From NCBI RefSeq assembly GCF_038019025.1, contig NZ_CP150496.1:1306001-1370000 (forward strand): a DNA stretch of 64,000 nucleotides, given 5' to 3'. The notes under the pieces are model-generated. The model worked only from the letters and a program-made list of their open reading frames with translations. It did no database searches and was not told the DNA's origin. Positions 54,287 to 64,000 of the stretch are shown one piece after another (the stretch's first letter is position 1; each line of letters begins with the position of its first letter). The translations under genes were made by a program, and so were the position numbers. This DNA comes from Polaribacter marinaquae. Its GTDB lineage: Bacteria; Bacteroidota; Bacteroidia; Flavobacteriales; Flavobacteriaceae.

Positions 54287-55579
54287 ATGAGTTTATTTTT
54301 AATATTATTACAAGACACTCCAGCGTCAGAAGTGGCGCAAGCTGTTGAACAGATTAATGGAGATATGGGAATGCTTTGGATGCTAATTGCTGGTATTTTA
54401 GTATTCTTAATGCAAGCTGGTTTTACATTAGTAGAATCTGGAATGACAAGATCTAAAAATGCGGTAAACATCGCAATGAAAAATCTATTAGACATTTGTG
54501 TGGGTTCTTTAACTTTCTGGTTAGTAGGTTACTCTTTAATGTACGGAGATACATCTAACGGATGGTTTTTCTGGAGTGGCTTATTTCAAGGTGAAGGAGC
54601 AGATTTATTCTTTCAAACAATGTTTGCTGCAACTACAGCTACAATCGTTTCTGGTGCAATAGCAGGTAGAACAAAATATTCTACATATATCATTTTCTCT
54701 CTTATAATGACAGCAGTTATCTATCCTATATCTGGTGGATGGCAATGGCAAGGTAGCGGTTGGTTAACAGAAATGGGCTTTATAGACTTTGCTGGTTCGT
54801 CAATTGTACACTCTGTAGGTGGTTGGGCTGCTTTAGTAGCTGCATTTATGGTAGGTCCTAGAATAGGAAAATATGTTAACGGAAAGGTTTTACCTATTCC
54901 TGGTCACAATCAAGTTTTAGCAACTTTAGGTGTATTTATCCTTTGGTTTGGTTGGTTTGGTTTTAACGGTGGATCTCAATTAGCTTGGGGTGGCGCAGAT
55001 GCAGTTGGCGCTTCTAACGTTGTATTAATCACAAATTTATCTGCAGCAGCAGGTGGTCTTGGTGCTTTAGTTACAACTTGGATCTGGTACGGAAAACCAA
55101 ATTTAGCACAAACTCTTAATGGTTCTTTAGCTGGTTTAGTTAGTATTACTGCCGGATGTGGAAACATGACTGCAGGTGGTGCTGTATTAGCTGGACTTAT
55201 TGGAGGTATCATTGTAGTATTTTCAATTGAATTTATAGAAAAGAAATTAAAAATTGATGATGCAATTGGTGCAGCTTCTGTACACGGTGTTGCTGGTGCT
55301 TGGGGAACTTTAGTTATAGGTCTTTGGGGTGTAGACGGCGATACTGCAATTGGATTATTTAATGGTGGCGGTGCTTCGCAATTAGGAGTACAAGCTGTCG
55401 GAGTTTTAGCTTATGCAGCATGGGCAACCGTCTTATCTTTTATTGTTTTAGCAATATTAAAAGCTACAATGGGATTAAGAGTATCTAAAGAAGTAGAAAT
55501 TGAAGGTTTAGATATTTCAGAACATGGTTCTATTGCTTACCCAGGTAAAAGAGTTAGAGATTTTGACGAAGATAAATAG
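54287..55579 (+). CDS. amtB: Ammonium transporter (AmtB)
   Basis: Trimeric channel that takes up ammonium. The 430 residues have 11 membrane helices after a short periplasmic N-terminus (EVAQAVEQINGDMGMLWMLI). Hallmarks are DFAGSSIVHSVGGWAALVAA, FGWFGFNGGSQL, AGGLGALVTTW and the second pore histidine in ASVHGVAGAWGTLVIGLWG. The C-terminal tail (GLDISEHGSIAYPGKR) is the part that couples to P-II proteins. A strong terminator follows, before glnK, so glnK may be transcribed partly by read-through. Confidence 0.95.
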   Translation: MSLFLILLQDTPASEVAQAVEQINGDMGMLWMLIAGILVFLMQAGFTLVESGMTRSKNAVNIAMKNLLDICVGSLTFWLVGYSLMYGDTSNGWFFWSGLFQGEGADLFFQTMFAATTATIVSGAIAGRTKYSTYIIFSLIMTAVIYPISGGWQWQGSGWLTEMGFIDFAGSSIVHSVGGWAALVAAFMVGPRIGKYVNGKVLPIPGHNQVLATLGVFILWFGWFGFNGGSQLAWGGADAVGASNVVLITNLSAAAGGLGALVTTWIWYGKPNLAQTLNGSLAGLVSITAGCGNMTAGGAVLAGLIGGIIVVFSIEFIEKKLKIDDAIGAASVHGVAGAWGTLVIGLWGVDGDTAIGLFNGGGASQLGVQAVGVLAYAAWATVLSFIVLAILKATMGLRVSKEVEIEGLDISEHGSIAYPGKRVRDFDEDK

Positions 55580-55615
55580 CAGTTATCTACATAAAATTTT
55601 AAATCAATTATATAT

Positions 55616-55649
55616 AAAATCACACAACTTTAGGGTTGTGTGATTTTTC
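55616..55649 (+). terminator. Terminator after the first amtB
   Basis: AAATCACACAAC, loop TTTAGG and GTTGTGTGATTT form a perfect 12-bp stem with a T-run. It lies between amtB and glnK and could attenuate expression of glnK and the second amtB. Confidence 0.88.
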
Positions 55650-55691
55650 TACGAAAAAACATTTTTAAGAACAATTAACTAAATATTTAAA

Positions 55692-56030
55692 ATGAAAAAA
55701 ATAGAAGCAATTATTAGAAAATCAAAATTTAGCGCAGTAAAAGAAGCATTGCATGATGTTGGTGTTAATTTTTTCTCTTATTGGGATGTTACCGGTTTAG
55801 GTAACGAAAAAGAAGGACATGTTTACAGAGGTGTAAGTTATAGCACAAGCGATATTCAAAGAAGATATTTATCTATAGTAGTAAATAATGAATTTGAAGA
55901 AATAACAATTAAAACTATAATTGAAGCTGCATCTACAGGTGATGTTGGTGATGGAAAAGTTTTTGTAAGCGACATAAATGAAGCCTACAGAATAAGAACA
56001 GGAGAAAAAGGAGGAAAAACACTAAACTAA
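55692..56030 (+). CDS. glnK: P-II family nitrogen regulatory protein
   Basis: A trimeric signal protein of 112 residues that senses ATP/ADP and 2-oxoglutarate and binds AmtB to block it when nitrogen is rich. The fold is seen in MKKIEAIIRKSKFSAVKEAL, the T-loop VYRGVSYSTSDIQRRYLSI, TGDVGDGKVFV and YRIRTGEKG. The T-loop Tyr (in RGVSY) that is uridylylated in proteobacteria is present; whether it is modified here is not known. The sequence IQRRYLSIVV replaces the LPKVKIEIVV of proteobacterial P-II, which is common in Bacteroidota. It lies between two amtB genes, 20 bases from the second. Confidence 0.95.
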   Translation: MKKIEAIIRKSKFSAVKEALHDVGVNFFSYWDVTGLGNEKEGHVYRGVSYSTSDIQRRYLSIVVNNEFEEITIKTIIEAASTGDVGDGKVFVSDINEAYRIRTGEKGGKTLN

Positions 56031-56050
56031 AAAAGAACATTTTTTATATC

Positions 56051-57289
56051 ATGGAATTATTAACAATAAATAATGTATGGATGATGATCTGTACAGCACT
56101 AGTTTTCTTTATGCACTTAGGTTTTGCATTTCTAGAAATTGGATTAACAAGACAAAAGAATACTATAAACATCTTATTTAAAAATATATTTATCATTACA
56201 GTAGGTCTATTACTGTATGCTTTAGTAGGCTTCAATTTAATGTACCCAACATGGGCTGCAAATTCATCTGGATATTTAGGCGATTTTATATTTGGTATTT
56301 CTGCACCTCTAAAAGATGGTGTTTTAGATTTAACATATAACGAAGGTTATACATATTGGACAGACTTTTTGTTTCAAGGAATGTTCGCAGCTACAGCAGC
56401 TACAATAGTTTCTGGTGCAGTAGCAGAAAGAATGAAAATTTTACCTTTTATGATATTTACAATATTGTATGTTGGCTTTGTTTACCCAATTGCAGGTTCT
56501 TGGAAATGGGGAGGCGGTTTTTTAGACCAACTAGACACTCCTTTTTATGATTTTGCAGGTTCTACTTTAGTTCACTCTGTTGGTGGTTGGGCTGCTTTAG
56601 TAGCAGTTTGTCTTTTAGGAGCCAGAATAGGAAAATTCAAAAATGGAAAAATTCAAGCAATACCAGGTCATAACATTCCTATTGCTACAGCTGGTGTTTT
56701 AATACTTTGGTTAGGTTGGTTTGGTTTTAATGGTGGCTCGGTTTTATCTGCAGATCCAGGTTTAACTTCTTTAACACTTGTAACTACATGTTTAGCTGCA
56801 GCGGCTGGTGGTGTTATTTCTGCAATTACTTCTACAATTCTTTTTAAAAATTTAGATTTAACGATGTTTCTAAACGGAATTTTAGGAGGTTTAGTTGCAA
56901 TTACTGCTGGTGCAGATGTAATGTCTCCTATGGATGCAATTTATATTGGTGCAATAGCAGGTGTATTTATTGTATTTGCTGTTAGTTTAATTGACAAATT
57001 AAAATTAGATGATCCGGTTGGTGCAATAGCTGTTCATTTAATTTGCGGAATTTGGGGAACTCTTGCTGTTGGAATCTTTGGAGATTTAGCTAGCGGATCT
57101 CAATTTGTTAGTCAGTTAATAGGAATAGGATCTTATGCTGTTTTTTGTTTATTAACTTCTTTTATAATTATTTTCACTTTAAAGAAAACAATGGGAATAA
57201 GAGTTGATGAAAAAGAAGAATTAGAAGGTTTAGATACTCATGAACACGGTATGGATGCATATCCAGATTTTAGATTAAACGAACATTAA
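56051..57289 (+). CDS. amtB: Ammonium transporter (AmtB), second copy
   Basis: A second Amt channel of 412 residues, clearly diverged from the first. It keeps the two pore histidines: STLVHSVGGWAALVAVCLLG and AVHLICGIWGTLAVGIFG. It has FGFNGGSVLSADPGL with a longer loop here, and FKNIFIITVGLLLYALVG. The C-terminal tail GLDTHEHGMDAYPDFRL again resembles a P-II docking tail. It follows glnK by 20 bases, so the two are one transcript. The divergence suggests that the two Amt proteins differ in affinity or regulation. Confidence 0.95.
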   Translation: MELLTINNVWMMICTALVFFMHLGFAFLEIGLTRQKNTINILFKNIFIITVGLLLYALVGFNLMYPTWAANSSGYLGDFIFGISAPLKDGVLDLTYNEGYTYWTDFLFQGMFAATAATIVSGAVAERMKILPFMIFTILYVGFVYPIAGSWKWGGGFLDQLDTPFYDFAGSTLVHSVGGWAALVAVCLLGARIGKFKNGKIQAIPGHNIPIATAGVLILWLGWFGFNGGSVLSADPGLTSLTLVTTCLAAAAGGVISAITSTILFKNLDLTMFLNGILGGLVAITAGADVMSPMDAIYIGAIAGVFIVFAVSLIDKLKLDDPVGAIAVHLICGIWGTLAVGIFGDLASGSQFVSQLIGIGSYAVFCLLTSFIIIFTLKKTMGIRVDEKEELEGLDTHEHGMDAYPDFRLNEH

Positions 57290-57314
57290 CCTTTAAAAAA
57301 TACACAATTTTTTA

Positions 57315-57346
57315 CCTGCAATTTTAAAAAAATTGCGGGTTTTTTC
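57315..57346 (+). terminator. Terminator after the second amtB
   Basis: CCTGCAATTTT, AAA and AAAATTGCGGG pair and run into TTTTTT. The 150 bases that follow, up to gltB, are AT-rich with no clear promoter match. Confidence 0.8.
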
Positions 57347-57504
57347 GTTTTTTAACGATTTCACAATATAAAAAGCTTTAATTATTATTATTGAATTATT
57401 TGTATCGTTTTTTTGTTTTCATCACAAAAATTATATTAAAACCGCTAAAAAGTTAATTTTTTCTTAATAAAAAATATAAATTAGCCAATATAATTGAATA
57501 CGAT

Positions 57505-60500
57505 ATGGAGAAACAAGGGTTATACTTACCAGAGTTTGAACATGAAAATTGCGGTGCTGGTTTTATCTGTAATTTAAATGGTCAAAGAACAAATCAAATC
57601 ATACACGACGCACTAGAAATCCTAGTAAAACTAGAGCATAGAGGTGGTGTTAGTTCCGATGGAAAAACAGGTGACGGAGCAGGTTTATTAATAGATATTC
57701 CGCACGATTACTTTAACAGAGTTTGTAATTTTCCGTTACCTAACCAAAGAGAATATGCTGTTGGTATGGTGTTTCTTCCAAAAGTATCAAATCAATATAA
57801 TTATTGTAAAAAAACTTTTGAAACCGAAATTTTTAATCAAGGTCTTTCTGTTTTAGGTTGGCGAGAAGTTCCTGTAGATTCATCTCAATTAGGTGAAATT
57901 GCATTGGCATCAGAACCAAACATAGAACAACTATTTATTGGTAAAACAGAAGATGTTGACGAAGCTACATTTAAAGCGAAATTATACGCTGCAAGAAAAA
58001 TTGCAGAACATACAATTCGTAAATCTAAAATTTCTGAAAGTAATTATTTTTATGTACCAAGTTTATCTATAACGACCATAATATATAAAGGTATAATTAT
58101 GCCCGAAGATATTGGGCCTTATTATAAAGACTTACAAGAAATAGATTTAGTTACCAGATTAGCCTTAGTACACCAACGTTTTTCTACAAACACAATGCCA
58201 ACTTGGGAACTTGCTCAGCCATTTAGACACATGTGTCAAAACGGAGAGATAAATACTTTAAGAGGAAATGTAAGTAGAATGCGTGTACGTGAAGAAATCA
58301 TGAAAAGTGATGTTTTCGGCCCGCAAATAGATAAACTTTTTCCAATAATTTTACCAGGTAAATCAGATTCTGCATCTATGGATATGGTGGTAGAATTATT
58401 AACGCATACAGGTAGATCATTACCAGAAATTATGATGATGATGATACCAGAAGCTTGGGAAAAACATGCTACGATGTCTAAAGAGCGAAAAGCTTTTTAC
58501 GAATATAATGGTTGTATAATGGAACCTTGGGATGGACCAGCTTCTGTACCATTTACAGACGGTGATTATATTGGTGCTTTATTAGACAGAAATGGTTTAA
58601 GACCATCTAGATATACAGTTACTAAGAGCGGTAAATTAATAATGTCATCAGAAATTGGTGTTGTAGATGTTGCACCAGAAGATATAAAAGAACACGGTAG
58701 ATTAGAACCTGGTAAAATGTTTTTAGTAGACATGAACGAAGGAAGAATCATACAAGATAAAGAAATAAAAAGTAAAATTGTTTCTGAAAGACCGTACCAA
58801 GAATGGTTAGATAAAACTCGTTTACATTTAAAGGATGTTCCTTATACAAACGAAACTTGCCCAATTGAAACAATTGATATAAAAACACGTCAACGTTTAT
58901 TTAATTACACTTTCGAAGATATTCAAGAAGTAATTACACCAATGGCAATTGTTGGTAAAGAAGCTTTAGGTTCTATGGGAATAGATACTCCTTTAGCTGT
59001 TTTATCAGACAGACCTCAATTAATATCAAATTATTTTAAGCAATTATTTGCACAAGTTACAAATCCGCCTTTAGACGGAATTAGAGAAAATATTGTAACA
59101 GATATTAGTCTAAATTTAGGAAAAGATAGAAATATTTTTAGCATCACAGAAAGACAATGTAGAAAATTAAGAATACAAAATCCTGTGATTTCTAATGCCG
59201 ATTTAGAAAAAATTAGATCAATAGAAATTGAAAGTTTTAAAGCTGAAACAATTCAAATTTTATATTCAAAAGCCCAAGGTTTAAATGGTTTAGAAGACGC
59301 TTTAGATAATATTGTTAAGCAAGCAGAAAAAGCTTTAGATAATAAAAGTAATATTATAATTTTATCAGATAGAGGTGTAAATCAAGAATTTGCCCCAATA
59401 CCAGCTTTATTAGCTTGTTCTTATGTAAATCATCAATTAAATCGTTTAAGAAAAAGATCTTATTTCGATATAATTATTGAATCTGCAGAACCTAGAGAAC
59501 CACATCATTTTGCAACATTATTTGGTTATGGAGCAAGTGCAGTGAACCCATATATGGTTAACGAAATTATTAGAATGCAAGTTAAAGAAGGTTTTATAAC
59601 CGGTATGGATGAGCAAAAAGCTGTAGACAACTTTAATAAAGCCATCGGAAAAGGGATTTTAAAAGTGATGAACAAAATAGGAATTTCTACATTACATTCT
59701 TATAGAGGTTCTCAAATTTTTGAAATTGTTGGTTTTAATTCTCAATTCGTAGAAAAATATTTTCCATATACAGCTTCTAGAATTGAAGGAATTGGGTTAT
59801 ATGAAATCGAAAAAGAAATAGATCAACGATACAAACAAGCATATCCAGATAATCAAATTGATAAAAATTTAGGTTTAAATGTTGGAGGTGATTATCGATG
59901 GAGAAGAAACGGAGAGAGACATTTATTTAATCCAACAACAGTTTCTAAACTTCAGCAAGCAGTTAGATTAAGTGATCAAGCTAGTTATAATGTTTATTCA
60001 AACGCGATAAATGAGCAATCTGAAAGTTTAATGACAATTAGAGGTTTGTTTGAATTTGACAACTTAGATCCTATTCCTTTAGAAGAAGTCGAACCTTGGA
60101 CAGAAATTGTAAAACGCTTTAAAACAGGTGCAATGTCCTACGGATCAATTTCTAGAGAAGCTCATGAAAATTTAGCTATTGCCATGAATAGAATTGGTGG
60201 TAAGTCTAATTCTGGTGAAGGTGGTGAAGACAGAAAGCGTTTTCAAAAAGATATTAATGGTGATAGTAGAAATTCTGCTATCAAACAAGTTGCATCTGGT
60301 AGATTTGGGGTAACATCTCATTATTTAACCAATGCTAAAGAAATACAAATTAAAATGGCACAAGGTGCTAAACCAGGTGAAGGTGGTCAACTACCAGGTG
60401 AAAAAGTTTTACCATGGATTGCATCAGCAAGAAATTCAACTCCTTTTGTAGGATTGATTTCTCCACCACCACATCACGATATTTATTCAATTGAAGATTT

Positions 60501-62016
60501 AGCACAGTTAATCTTCGATTTAAAAAATGCAAATCGTGAAGCAAGAATTAATGTAAAATTAGTTTCAGAAGTTGGTGTAGGTACTATTGCTGCGGGTGTT
60601 GCAAAGGCAAAAGCAGATGTAGTTTTGATTTCTGGTTACGATGGTGGTACAGGTGCATCACCACTTACATCACTTAAACATGCGGGTTTACCATGGGAAC
60701 TAGGTTTAGCAGAAGCACAACAAACACTTGTTTTAAATGATTTAAGAAGTAGAATTGTTGTTGAATGCGACGGACAATTAAAAACTGGTAGAGATGTTGC
60801 CATTGCGACATTATTAGGTGCAGAAGAATTTGGGTTTGCTACAGCACCTTTAGTTGCATCTGGTTGTATAATGATGCGTAAATGTCATCTTAACACATGC
60901 CCTGTTGGTATTGCTACGCAAGACAAAGAACTAAGAAAAAACTTTAAAGGAACACCAGAGCATGTTATTAACTTCTTTTATTATATCGCAGAAGAGTTAA
61001 GAGGAATCATGGCGCAGTTAGGTTTTAGAACGCTAGCTGAAATGGTTGGAAAAACACACAAAATTAACGCAAATAAAGCTATTAAGCATTACAAAGCTAA
61101 AGGGTTAGATTTATCAAGCATTTTACATAGACCTTCTGCTTATAAAAGTATGGTTGTAAAAAATACTGAAAAACAAGATCATAATTTAGACAATGTTTTA
61201 GATTTTACAATTCTTAAAGATTCTCATAGAGCACTTTATAGAAAAGAAAAAATGAATCTATTTTATCCTATAAAAAATACAAATAGAACAGTAGGTGCAA
61301 TTGTTAGTAACGAAATATCTAAAATTTACGGTCATTTAGGTTTGCCAGAAGATACACTTAATATAAACTTTACTGGTTCAGCAGGACAAAGTTTTGGGGC
61401 ATTTGGTGCTCATGGTTTAACGTTTACCTTAGATGGTAATACAAATGATTATCTAGGTAAAGGATTATCAGGAGCAAAATTAATAATTAAAAAACCAGAA
61501 AAAGCAGACTTTTTAGCAGAAAACAATATCATAGTAGGTAACGTTTGTATGTTTGGTGCTGTTGCAGGACAAGCATACATAAATGGTATTGCAGGTGAAA
61601 GGTTTGCCGTACGAAATTCTGGTGCTACAGCAGTTGTAGAAGGTGTAGGAGATCATTGTTGTGAATACATGACCGGTGGTAAAGTTGTTGTACTTGGTAA
61701 AACAGGTAGAAATTTTGCAGCAGGAATGAGCGGTGGTATTGCATACGTATATGATCCACAGAAAAAATTTATAAACGGACTTTGTAATACAGAAACAATA
61801 GAATTTGAAACACTTTCTAATGATGATGTCGTAGGATTAAAATCACTTATAGAAAAACATGTTCTGTATACGAACAGTAAAAAAGGTTCAGATTTATTAG
61901 CAGACTGGGATAATAGCTTACAAAATTTTGTAAAAGTAATGCCTACTGAATATAAACGCGCATTAGAGCGTTTAGAAACAGAAGAACCAATGTTTGAAGA
62001 ATTAACAATAGCATAA
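57505..62016 (+). CDS. gltB: Glutamate synthase, large subunit
   Basis: Transfers the amide of glutamine to 2-oxoglutarate to give two glutamates. The 1503-residue product begins with a short propeptide of about 15 residues before the catalytic Cys16 in [10 protein letters not shown] (N-terminal nucleophile after processing). It has the glutaminase domain ([17 protein letters not shown]), the central domain, the FMN-binding synthase domain (SAREAH-like [39 protein letters not shown]), the 3Fe-4S cluster motif [19 protein letters not shown], and the C-terminal Gly-rich beta-helix ([20 protein letters not shown]). gltD starts four bases after the stop. It is the assimilation end of the ammonium block. 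Confidence 0.97.
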   Translation: MEKQGLYLPEFEHENCGAGFICNLNGQRTNQIIHDALEILVKLEHRGGVSSDGKTGDGAGLLIDIPHDYFNRVCNFPLPNQREYAVGMVFLPKVSNQYNYCKKTFETEIFNQGLSVLGWREVPVDSSQLGEIALASEPNIEQLFIGKTEDVDEATFKAKLYAARKIAEHTIRKSKISESNYFYVPSLSITTIIYKGIIMPEDIGPYYKDLQEIDLVTRLALVHQRFSTNTMPTWELAQPFRHMCQNGEINTLRGNVSRMRVREEIMKSDVFGPQIDKLFPIILPGKSDSASMDMVVELLTHTGRSLPEIMMMMIPEAWEKHATMSKERKAFYEYNGCIMEPWDGPASVPFTDGDYIGALLDRNGLRPSRYTVTKSGKLIMSSEIGVVDVAPEDIKEHGRLEPGKMFLVDMNEGRIIQDKEIKSKIVSERPYQEWLDKTRLHLKDVPYTNETCPIETIDIKTRQRLFNYTFEDIQEVITPMAIVGKEALGSMGIDTPLAVLSDRPQLISNYFKQLFAQVTNPPLDGIRENIVTDISLNLGKDRNIFSITERQCRKLRIQNPVISNADLEKIRSIEIESFKAETIQILYSKAQGLNGLEDALDNIVKQAEKALDNKSNIIILSDRGVNQEFAPIPALLACSYVNHQLNRLRKRSYFDIIIESAEPREPHHFATLFGYGASAVNPYMVNEIIRMQVKEGFITGMDEQKAVDNFNKAIGKGILKVMNKIGISTLHSYRGSQIFEIVGFNSQFVEKYFPYTASRIEGIGLYEIEKEIDQRYKQAYPDNQIDKNLGLNVGGDYRWRRNGERHLFNPTTVSKLQQAVRLSDQASYNVYSNAINEQSESLMTIRGLFEFDNLDPIPLEEVEPWTEIVKRFKTGAMSYGSISREAHENLAIAMNRIGGKSNSGEGGEDRKRFQKDINGDSRNSAIKQVASGRFGVTSHYLTNAKEIQIKMAQGAKPGEGGQLPGEKVLPWIASARNSTPFVGLISPPPHHDIYSIEDLAQLIFDLKNANREARINVKLVSEVGVGTIAAGVAKAKADVVLISGYDGGTGASPLTSLKHAGLPWELGLAEAQQTLVLNDLRSRIVVECDGQLKTGRDVAIATLLGAEEFGFATAPLVASGCIMMRKCHLNTCPVGIATQDKELRKNFKGTPEHVINFFYYIAEELRGIMAQLGFRTLAEMVGKTHKINANKAIKHYKAKGLDLSSILHRPSAYKSMVVKNTEKQDHNLDNVLDFTILKDSHRALYRKEKMNLFYPIKNTNRTVGAIVSNEISKIYGHLGLPEDTLNINFTGSAGQSFGAFGAHGLTFTLDGNTNDYLGKGLSGAKLIIKKPEKADFLAENNIIVGNVCMFGAVAGQAYINGIAGERFAVRNSGATAVVEGVGDHCCEYMTGGKVVVLGKTGRNFAAGMSGGIAYVYDPQKKFINGLCNTETIEFETLSNDDVVGLKSLIEKHVLYTNSKKGSDLLADWDNSLQNFVKVMPTEYKRALERLETEEPMFEELTIA

Positions 62017-62020
62017 TGTC

Positions 62021-63484
62021 ATGGGAAAAGTAACAGGATTTAAAGAATTTGAAAGACAAGATGAAAAATATACATCTGTTAAAGATCGTATAAAAAATTA
62101 TAAAGAATTTACAGTTCCTTTATCTGAAGAAGAAATTACTAAACAAGGTTCTCGATGTATGGACTGTGGTATACCTTTCTGTCATAGTGGTTGCCCGTTA
62201 GGTAATTTAATTCCAGACTTTAACCATATGGTACACCAAGGCGAATGGAAAAAAGCATCTTGGATTTTGCATTCAACAAACAATTTCCCTGAATTTACTG
62301 GTCGATTATGTCCAGCACCATGTGAAAAAGCTTGTGTATTAGGAATTATAGAAGATCCAATTTCAATTGAAAATATAGAAAAAAATATTGTTGAAAGAGC
62401 TTTTAAAGAAGGATGGATAAAGCCACAACCACCAAAAAAGCGTACTGGGAAAAGTGTAGCTGTTATAGGTTCTGGTCCAGCAGGTTTAGCCGCTGCACAA
62501 CAATTAAATAGGGCTGGTCATTCTGTAACTGTTTTTGAGAGAGATGACGAAGTTGGAGGTTTATTAAGATATGGTATTCCTAATTTCAAGATGGAAAAAG
62601 GAATTATTGATAGAAGAATTAAAATTTTAGAAGCAGAAGGTATCATATTTAAAACAAATGTAAATGTTGGTGTTAATTATGAAATATCAGAATTAAAAAG
62701 CTTTGATAGCCTTGTTTTATGTGGTGGTGCAACAGAAAGAAGAAGTTTACCAACTCCAGGTATAGATGCTGATGGTGTAGTACAAGCAATGGATTTTTTA
62801 ACTCAACAAACAAAAGTTGTATTTGGTAAAGAAGTAAAAAATCAAGTTTTAGCAACAGATAAAAATGTTATTGTTATTGGTGGTGGAGATACAGGTTCAG
62901 ATTGTATTGGGACATCAAATCGTCAAGGAGCAAAATCTGTTGTTAATTTTGAAATAATGCCTAAACCTCCAGGTCATAGATCTCCAAAAACTCCTTGGCC
63001 ATTTTGGCCTTTACAATTAAAAACTTCTTCGTCCCATCAAGAAGGTGTCGAGCGTAATTGGTTGATAAATACAAAGGAATTTGTAAAAGATGAAAATGGC
63101 AAATTAATAGCTTTAAAAACCGTAAATGTTGAATGGAAAATGATTCCAGGACAAAGACCGCAACTAATAGAAATTTCGGGAACAGAAAAAACTTGGCCAT
63201 GTGAATTGGCTTTATTAGCACTTGGTTTTACGGGTCCAGAAAGTACATTGGCTGATAAGCTAGGTATTTTAAAAGATTCTCGTTCAAATTACCAGGCAGA
63301 TTATGGTAAATACCAAACGAATGTTCCACATATTTTTGTAGCTGGAGATATGCGTCGTGGCCAGTCATTAATAGTTTGGGCTATTTCAGAAGGAAGAGAA
63401 GCTGCAAGACAAGTTGATTTGTTCTTAATGGGTAGTTCAGAATTACCTTCTAAAGACATCACTGGTGATCTTGTAGCTATGTAA
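62021..63484 (+). CDS. gltD: Glutamate synthase, small subunit
   Basis: Feeds electrons from NAD(P)H to GltB through FAD and 4Fe-4S clusters. The 487 residues have the N-terminal cluster-binding cysteines (RCMDCGIPFCHSGCPLGNLI and CPAPCEKACVLGI), the FAD motif VIGSGPAGLAAAQQL with FERDDEVGGLLRYGIPNFKM, the NADPH motif VIGGGDTGSDCIGTSN and the C-terminal VAGDMRRGQSLIVWAISEGR. Only four bases follow the gltB stop, so the two are co-translated. Confidence 0.97.
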   Translation: MGKVTGFKEFERQDEKYTSVKDRIKNYKEFTVPLSEEEITKQGSRCMDCGIPFCHSGCPLGNLIPDFNHMVHQGEWKKASWILHSTNNFPEFTGRLCPAPCEKACVLGIIEDPISIENIEKNIVERAFKEGWIKPQPPKKRTGKSVAVIGSGPAGLAAAQQLNRAGHSVTVFERDDEVGGLLRYGIPNFKMEKGIIDRRIKILEAEGIIFKTNVNVGVNYEISELKSFDSLVLCGGATERRSLPTPGIDADGVVQAMDFLTQQTKVVFGKEVKNQVLATDKNVIVIGGGDTGSDCIGTSNRQGAKSVVNFEIMPKPPGHRSPKTPWPFWPLQLKTSSSHQEGVERNWLINTKEFVKDENGKLIALKTVNVEWKMIPGQRPQLIEISGTEKTWPCELALLALGFTGPESTLADKLGILKDSRSNYQADYGKYQTNVPHIFVAGDMRRGQSLIVWAISEGREAARQVDLFLMGSSELPSKDITGDLVAM

Positions 63485-63507
63485 AAATAAATTATTTAAT
63501 TATCATT

Positions 63508-63545
63508 AAAAAGTCCTTATATAGAAATTTATATAAGGACTTTTC
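63508..63545 (+). terminator. Terminator after gltD
   Basis: AAAAGTCCTTATATA and TATATAAGGACTTTT form a perfect 15-bp stem with a 6-base loop, 24 bases past the gltD stop. The region from here to the 5S rRNA holds no gene that I can see. Confidence 0.87.
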
Positions 63546-63656
63546 ATTTATTCTAATTGATATCAAATAACTAAGACTCTAATTTTTGATAGGGATAATA
63601 CTTCTAATTATTTTTTTTAGGATTGAATTATTTTATAACTTTAAACTAGTTTCCAT

Positions 63657-63690
63657 AAAAAAACCTCATATCGTTAAGATATGAGGTTTA
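63657..63690 (-). terminator. Terminator of the rRNA operon
   Basis: On the minus strand AAACCTCATATC, the loop TTAAC and GATATGAGGTTT run into a T-run. It lies just downstream of the 5S rRNA and closes the leftward ribosomal operon. Confidence 0.88.
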
Positions 63691-63718
63691 AAGAATTCTG
63701 CTTGTATCAGAATTAAGA

Positions 63719-63828
63719 AAGGCGGCGACCTACTCTCCCACATAAATGCAGTACCATCGGCGCTATTGGGCTTAACTTCTCTGTTCGAGATGGGAAGAGG
63801 TGAGCCCCAATGCTATAACCACCCTAAA
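63719..63828 (-). rRNA. rrf: 5S ribosomal RNA
   Basis: On the minus strand the sequence begins TAGGGTGGTTATAGCATTGG and contains the conserved loop CTCACCTCTTCCCATCTCGA. It ends GTGGGAGAGTAGGTCGCCGC, pairing GGCGGCGACC-type end with the 5' arm as in flavobacterial 5S. Ends are placed to within a few bases by analogy. Confidence 0.93.
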
Positions 63829-63910
63829 TTTTTCAGCTAAATGAATTTAACTGTATAAGTTAACATATGGTAAAATAATATTGTAAGTAAAAGTAAAAAA
63901 AAAGAGTGTC

Positions 63911-63934
63911 TCTCACCGTCTTGCGACGGTGAGA
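63911..63934. other. Stem-loop in the 23S-5S spacer
   Basis: TCTCACCGTC, loop TTGC and GACGGTGAGA form a perfect 10-bp hairpin between the 23S end and the 5S gene. It is most likely an RNA processing signal, as in other rRNA spacers. The rest of the spacer (63829-63910) is AT-rich with nothing else to see. Confidence 0.65.
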
Positions 63935-64000
63935 AGCGTACATAAGTCTATGGGTTATTAGTATCACTTGGCTATGACATTACTGCCTTTACACCTATGA
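63935..64000 (-). rRNA. rrl: 23S ribosomal RNA, 3' end (partial)
   Basis: On the minus strand the last 66 bases read CATAGGTGTAAAGGCAGTAA, then a stretch with CCAAGTGATACTAATAACCC, ending near ATAGACTTATGTACGC. This is the helix-101 end of flavobacterial 23S rRNA. The gene continues past the right edge of the window. Confidence 0.9.

Noticed and set aside
63829-63934. tRNA gene in the 23S-5S spacer
   Set aside because: The spacer contains only one 10-bp hairpin; no cloverleaf or TTCGA loop is present.

Overview
The window is AT-rich (roughly two-thirds A+T or more by eye) and reads as chromosomal DNA of a Bacteroidota, most likely a marine Flavobacteriaceae of the Polaribacter/Tenacibaculum type. 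The evidence is the type IX secretion and gliding genes (porU, porV, gldJ), the fused CcsBA-type cytochrome c biogenesis protein, Bacteroidota promoters (TTG, a 17-23 bp spacer, TAnnTTTG), tRNAs without an encoded CCA, and 5S/23S rRNA ends of flavobacterial type. The genus is inference.

Layout. 1-7730 is housekeeping: the 3' part of ccsBA, a small membrane protein, a LysM lipoprotein, guaA, a KAS III-like enzyme, a group III truncated haemoglobin and cdd. 7808-14268 is a T9SS/gliding block: porV and porU leftward, gldJ rightward. In this sequence porV carries a one-base frameshift in a homopolymer just after the signal peptide. murF, an N-acetylglucosamine-kinase-like gene and a CpsB-type phosphatase follow.

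17367-43161 is a leftward exopolysaccharide/O-antigen-like cluster of about 26 kb. It has chain-length and export genes (wzc, wza), a WbpM/WbpV/WbpL-like initiation set, five glycosyltransferases (two GT2, two GT4 and the WecA-like one), a Wzy-like polymerase, a Wzx flippase, an acyltransferase, a pyruvyltransferase and an unusual N-extended nitroreductase-like protein. Precursor genes supply GDP-fucose (gmd, fcl), UDP-glucuronate (ugd) and oxidised or epimerised UDP-HexNAc (TviB/TviC/WlbA-like), plus two tandem small nucleotidyltransferases. Inside it lie a truncated glycosyltransferase relic and a four-helix-bundle (S23/bAvd) gene that splits the gmd-fcl pair and is flanked by GAC/GTC hexamer repeats. 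Two identical tRNA-Val(UAC) genes border the cluster on the right.

43610-53000 holds folC, a tonB-exbD-exbB operon, nhaD, a Glu/Leu-type dehydrogenase, anmK, an acyl-CoA dehydrogenase and truA. 53186-63484 is a nitrogen-assimilation block: a porin with a textbook promoter, amtB, glnK, a second amtB, then gltB-gltD. Ammonium is imported by two Amt channels under P-II control and fixed by glutamate synthase. The window ends in an rRNA operon read leftward (3' end of 23S, then 5S and a terminator).

I saw no CRISPR array, insertion sequence, integrase or phage gene. The least ordinary parts are the four-helix-bundle insertion with its repeats, the nitroreductase/pyruvyltransferase pair, the nucleotidyltransferase pair and the porV frameshift.
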